Origin: Biomphalaria glabrata
Taxonomy: Eukaryota; Mollusca; Gastropoda; Planorbidae
Assembly: GCF_947242115.1 (NCBI RefSeq)
Contig: NC_074711.1
Coordinates: 1,729,501-1,793,500 of the forward strand
Reading direction: 5' to 3'
DNA length: 64,000 nucleotides
A program made the position numbers and the translations under genes. Below, in pieces: positions 63,620 to 64,000 of this stretch. A model generated the notes under the pieces. That model searched no databases. It was given only the letters and a program-made list of their open reading frames with translations, and was not told the DNA's origin. Numbering within the stretch: the stretch's first letter is position 1; the number at the start of each line of letters is the position of its first letter.

Positions 63620-64000
63620 ATCAGTGGATTTTCTTTTGGTCTTAAGTGTGTATTTTGTAAGTGATCTCCAACTGCCTCGTTCTGAAACAGCCTCCAGACA
63701 TGTCCTCTTTTCTGTGTCAAAGCAAGTTGGCGCTAAGCTGGTTTTTAAAGAGCTTCCGTAGACCACCTTTTGTCTCACAAAAAAAAAAACAACAACAACT
63801 GCCTTTGGCATACGTTCGTCCGCCACACGGGATGCGTGCCCTGCCCAGCGTAATTGTCGAACAATAAAAAGTCCCTCCATACTGTCCATACCGGCTTTTG
63901 CAAGAGCATCGCTCTTTGTAGTGCGGTCTTGCCATATGTACATGATGGAGCGCAAACATCTTGGGTGAAAGCATTCAATAAGTCTTAGTTGCTTTCTGTA
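63620..64000 (-). mobile_element. RTE-like LINE fragment running off the right edge
   Basis: Minus-strand pieces read MDSMEGLFIVRQLRWAGHAS and RVADERMPKAV, the 'RQLRWAGH..RM.D.R.PK' signature. They continue after an A/T run in another frame. It is cut by the end of the window. Confidence 0.7.

Noticed and set aside
61250-63960. Possible host exons near the right edge
   Set aside because: All recognisable coding pieces there belong to RTE-like LINEs; the remainder shows no splice-consistent frames.

Overview
The window is nuclear DNA of an animal, most likely a pulmonate (freshwater) snail. Coding exons are short with GT-AG introns, the four recognisable host genes are close to their vertebrate orthologues, and the introns are AT-rich with many AGATCT/CTAG words. 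tRNA-derived SINEs and RTE/CR1/I-type LINEs are abundant. The snail assignment is inferred from the overall character of the repeats, not from a marker gene.

Layout. 1-5.5 kb: SINE, a CRE-bearing satellite with higher-order structure, an inverted-repeat element, and a 24-bp minisatellite, all inside the large third intron of a minus-strand gene. 5.5-7.7 kb: first three coding exons of CCDC148 (minus), which runs off the left edge. 9.4-24.1 kb: a complete MLLT10/AF10 homologue (plus, 17 coding exons, 711 aa), arranged head to head with CCDC148. 27.3-38.6 kb: a complete ACAA1 peroxisomal 3-ketoacyl-CoA thiolase (minus, 12 coding exons, 425 aa) convergent with MLLT10, its introns full of nested transposons. 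38.6-44 kb: intergenic, with a ZBED/GTF2IRD2-like hAT relic, tRNA-Glu(TTC), a broken RTE LINE and tRNA-Ser(AGA). 44.1-56.5 kb: a complete UBE2Q-type E2 enzyme (plus, 11 coding exons, 366 aa). 56.5-64 kb: its probable 3' UTR, a 33-bp minisatellite, a decayed LINE, and other repeats; no host gene was recognised there.

The host genes have unrelated jobs: a cilium-associated coiled-coil protein, a DOT1L-complex chromatin reader, peroxisomal beta-oxidation and ubiquitin conjugation. No operon-like logic links them.

Most notable observation: the MLLT10 3' UTR contains a 43-bp tandem array in which six consecutive copies each keep an intact Pumilio (PUF) recognition word UGUAAAUA at an exact 43-nt spacing. 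A seventh (UGUAUAUA) lies just before the array and an eighth downstream. Other points of interest are a MITE with long TIRs nested in a LINE with both target-site duplications readable, a 50-bp LINE insertion with its own target duplication, a triplicated splice-acceptor segment in MLLT10, and pieces of UBE2Q exon/intron borders copied into upstream introns.
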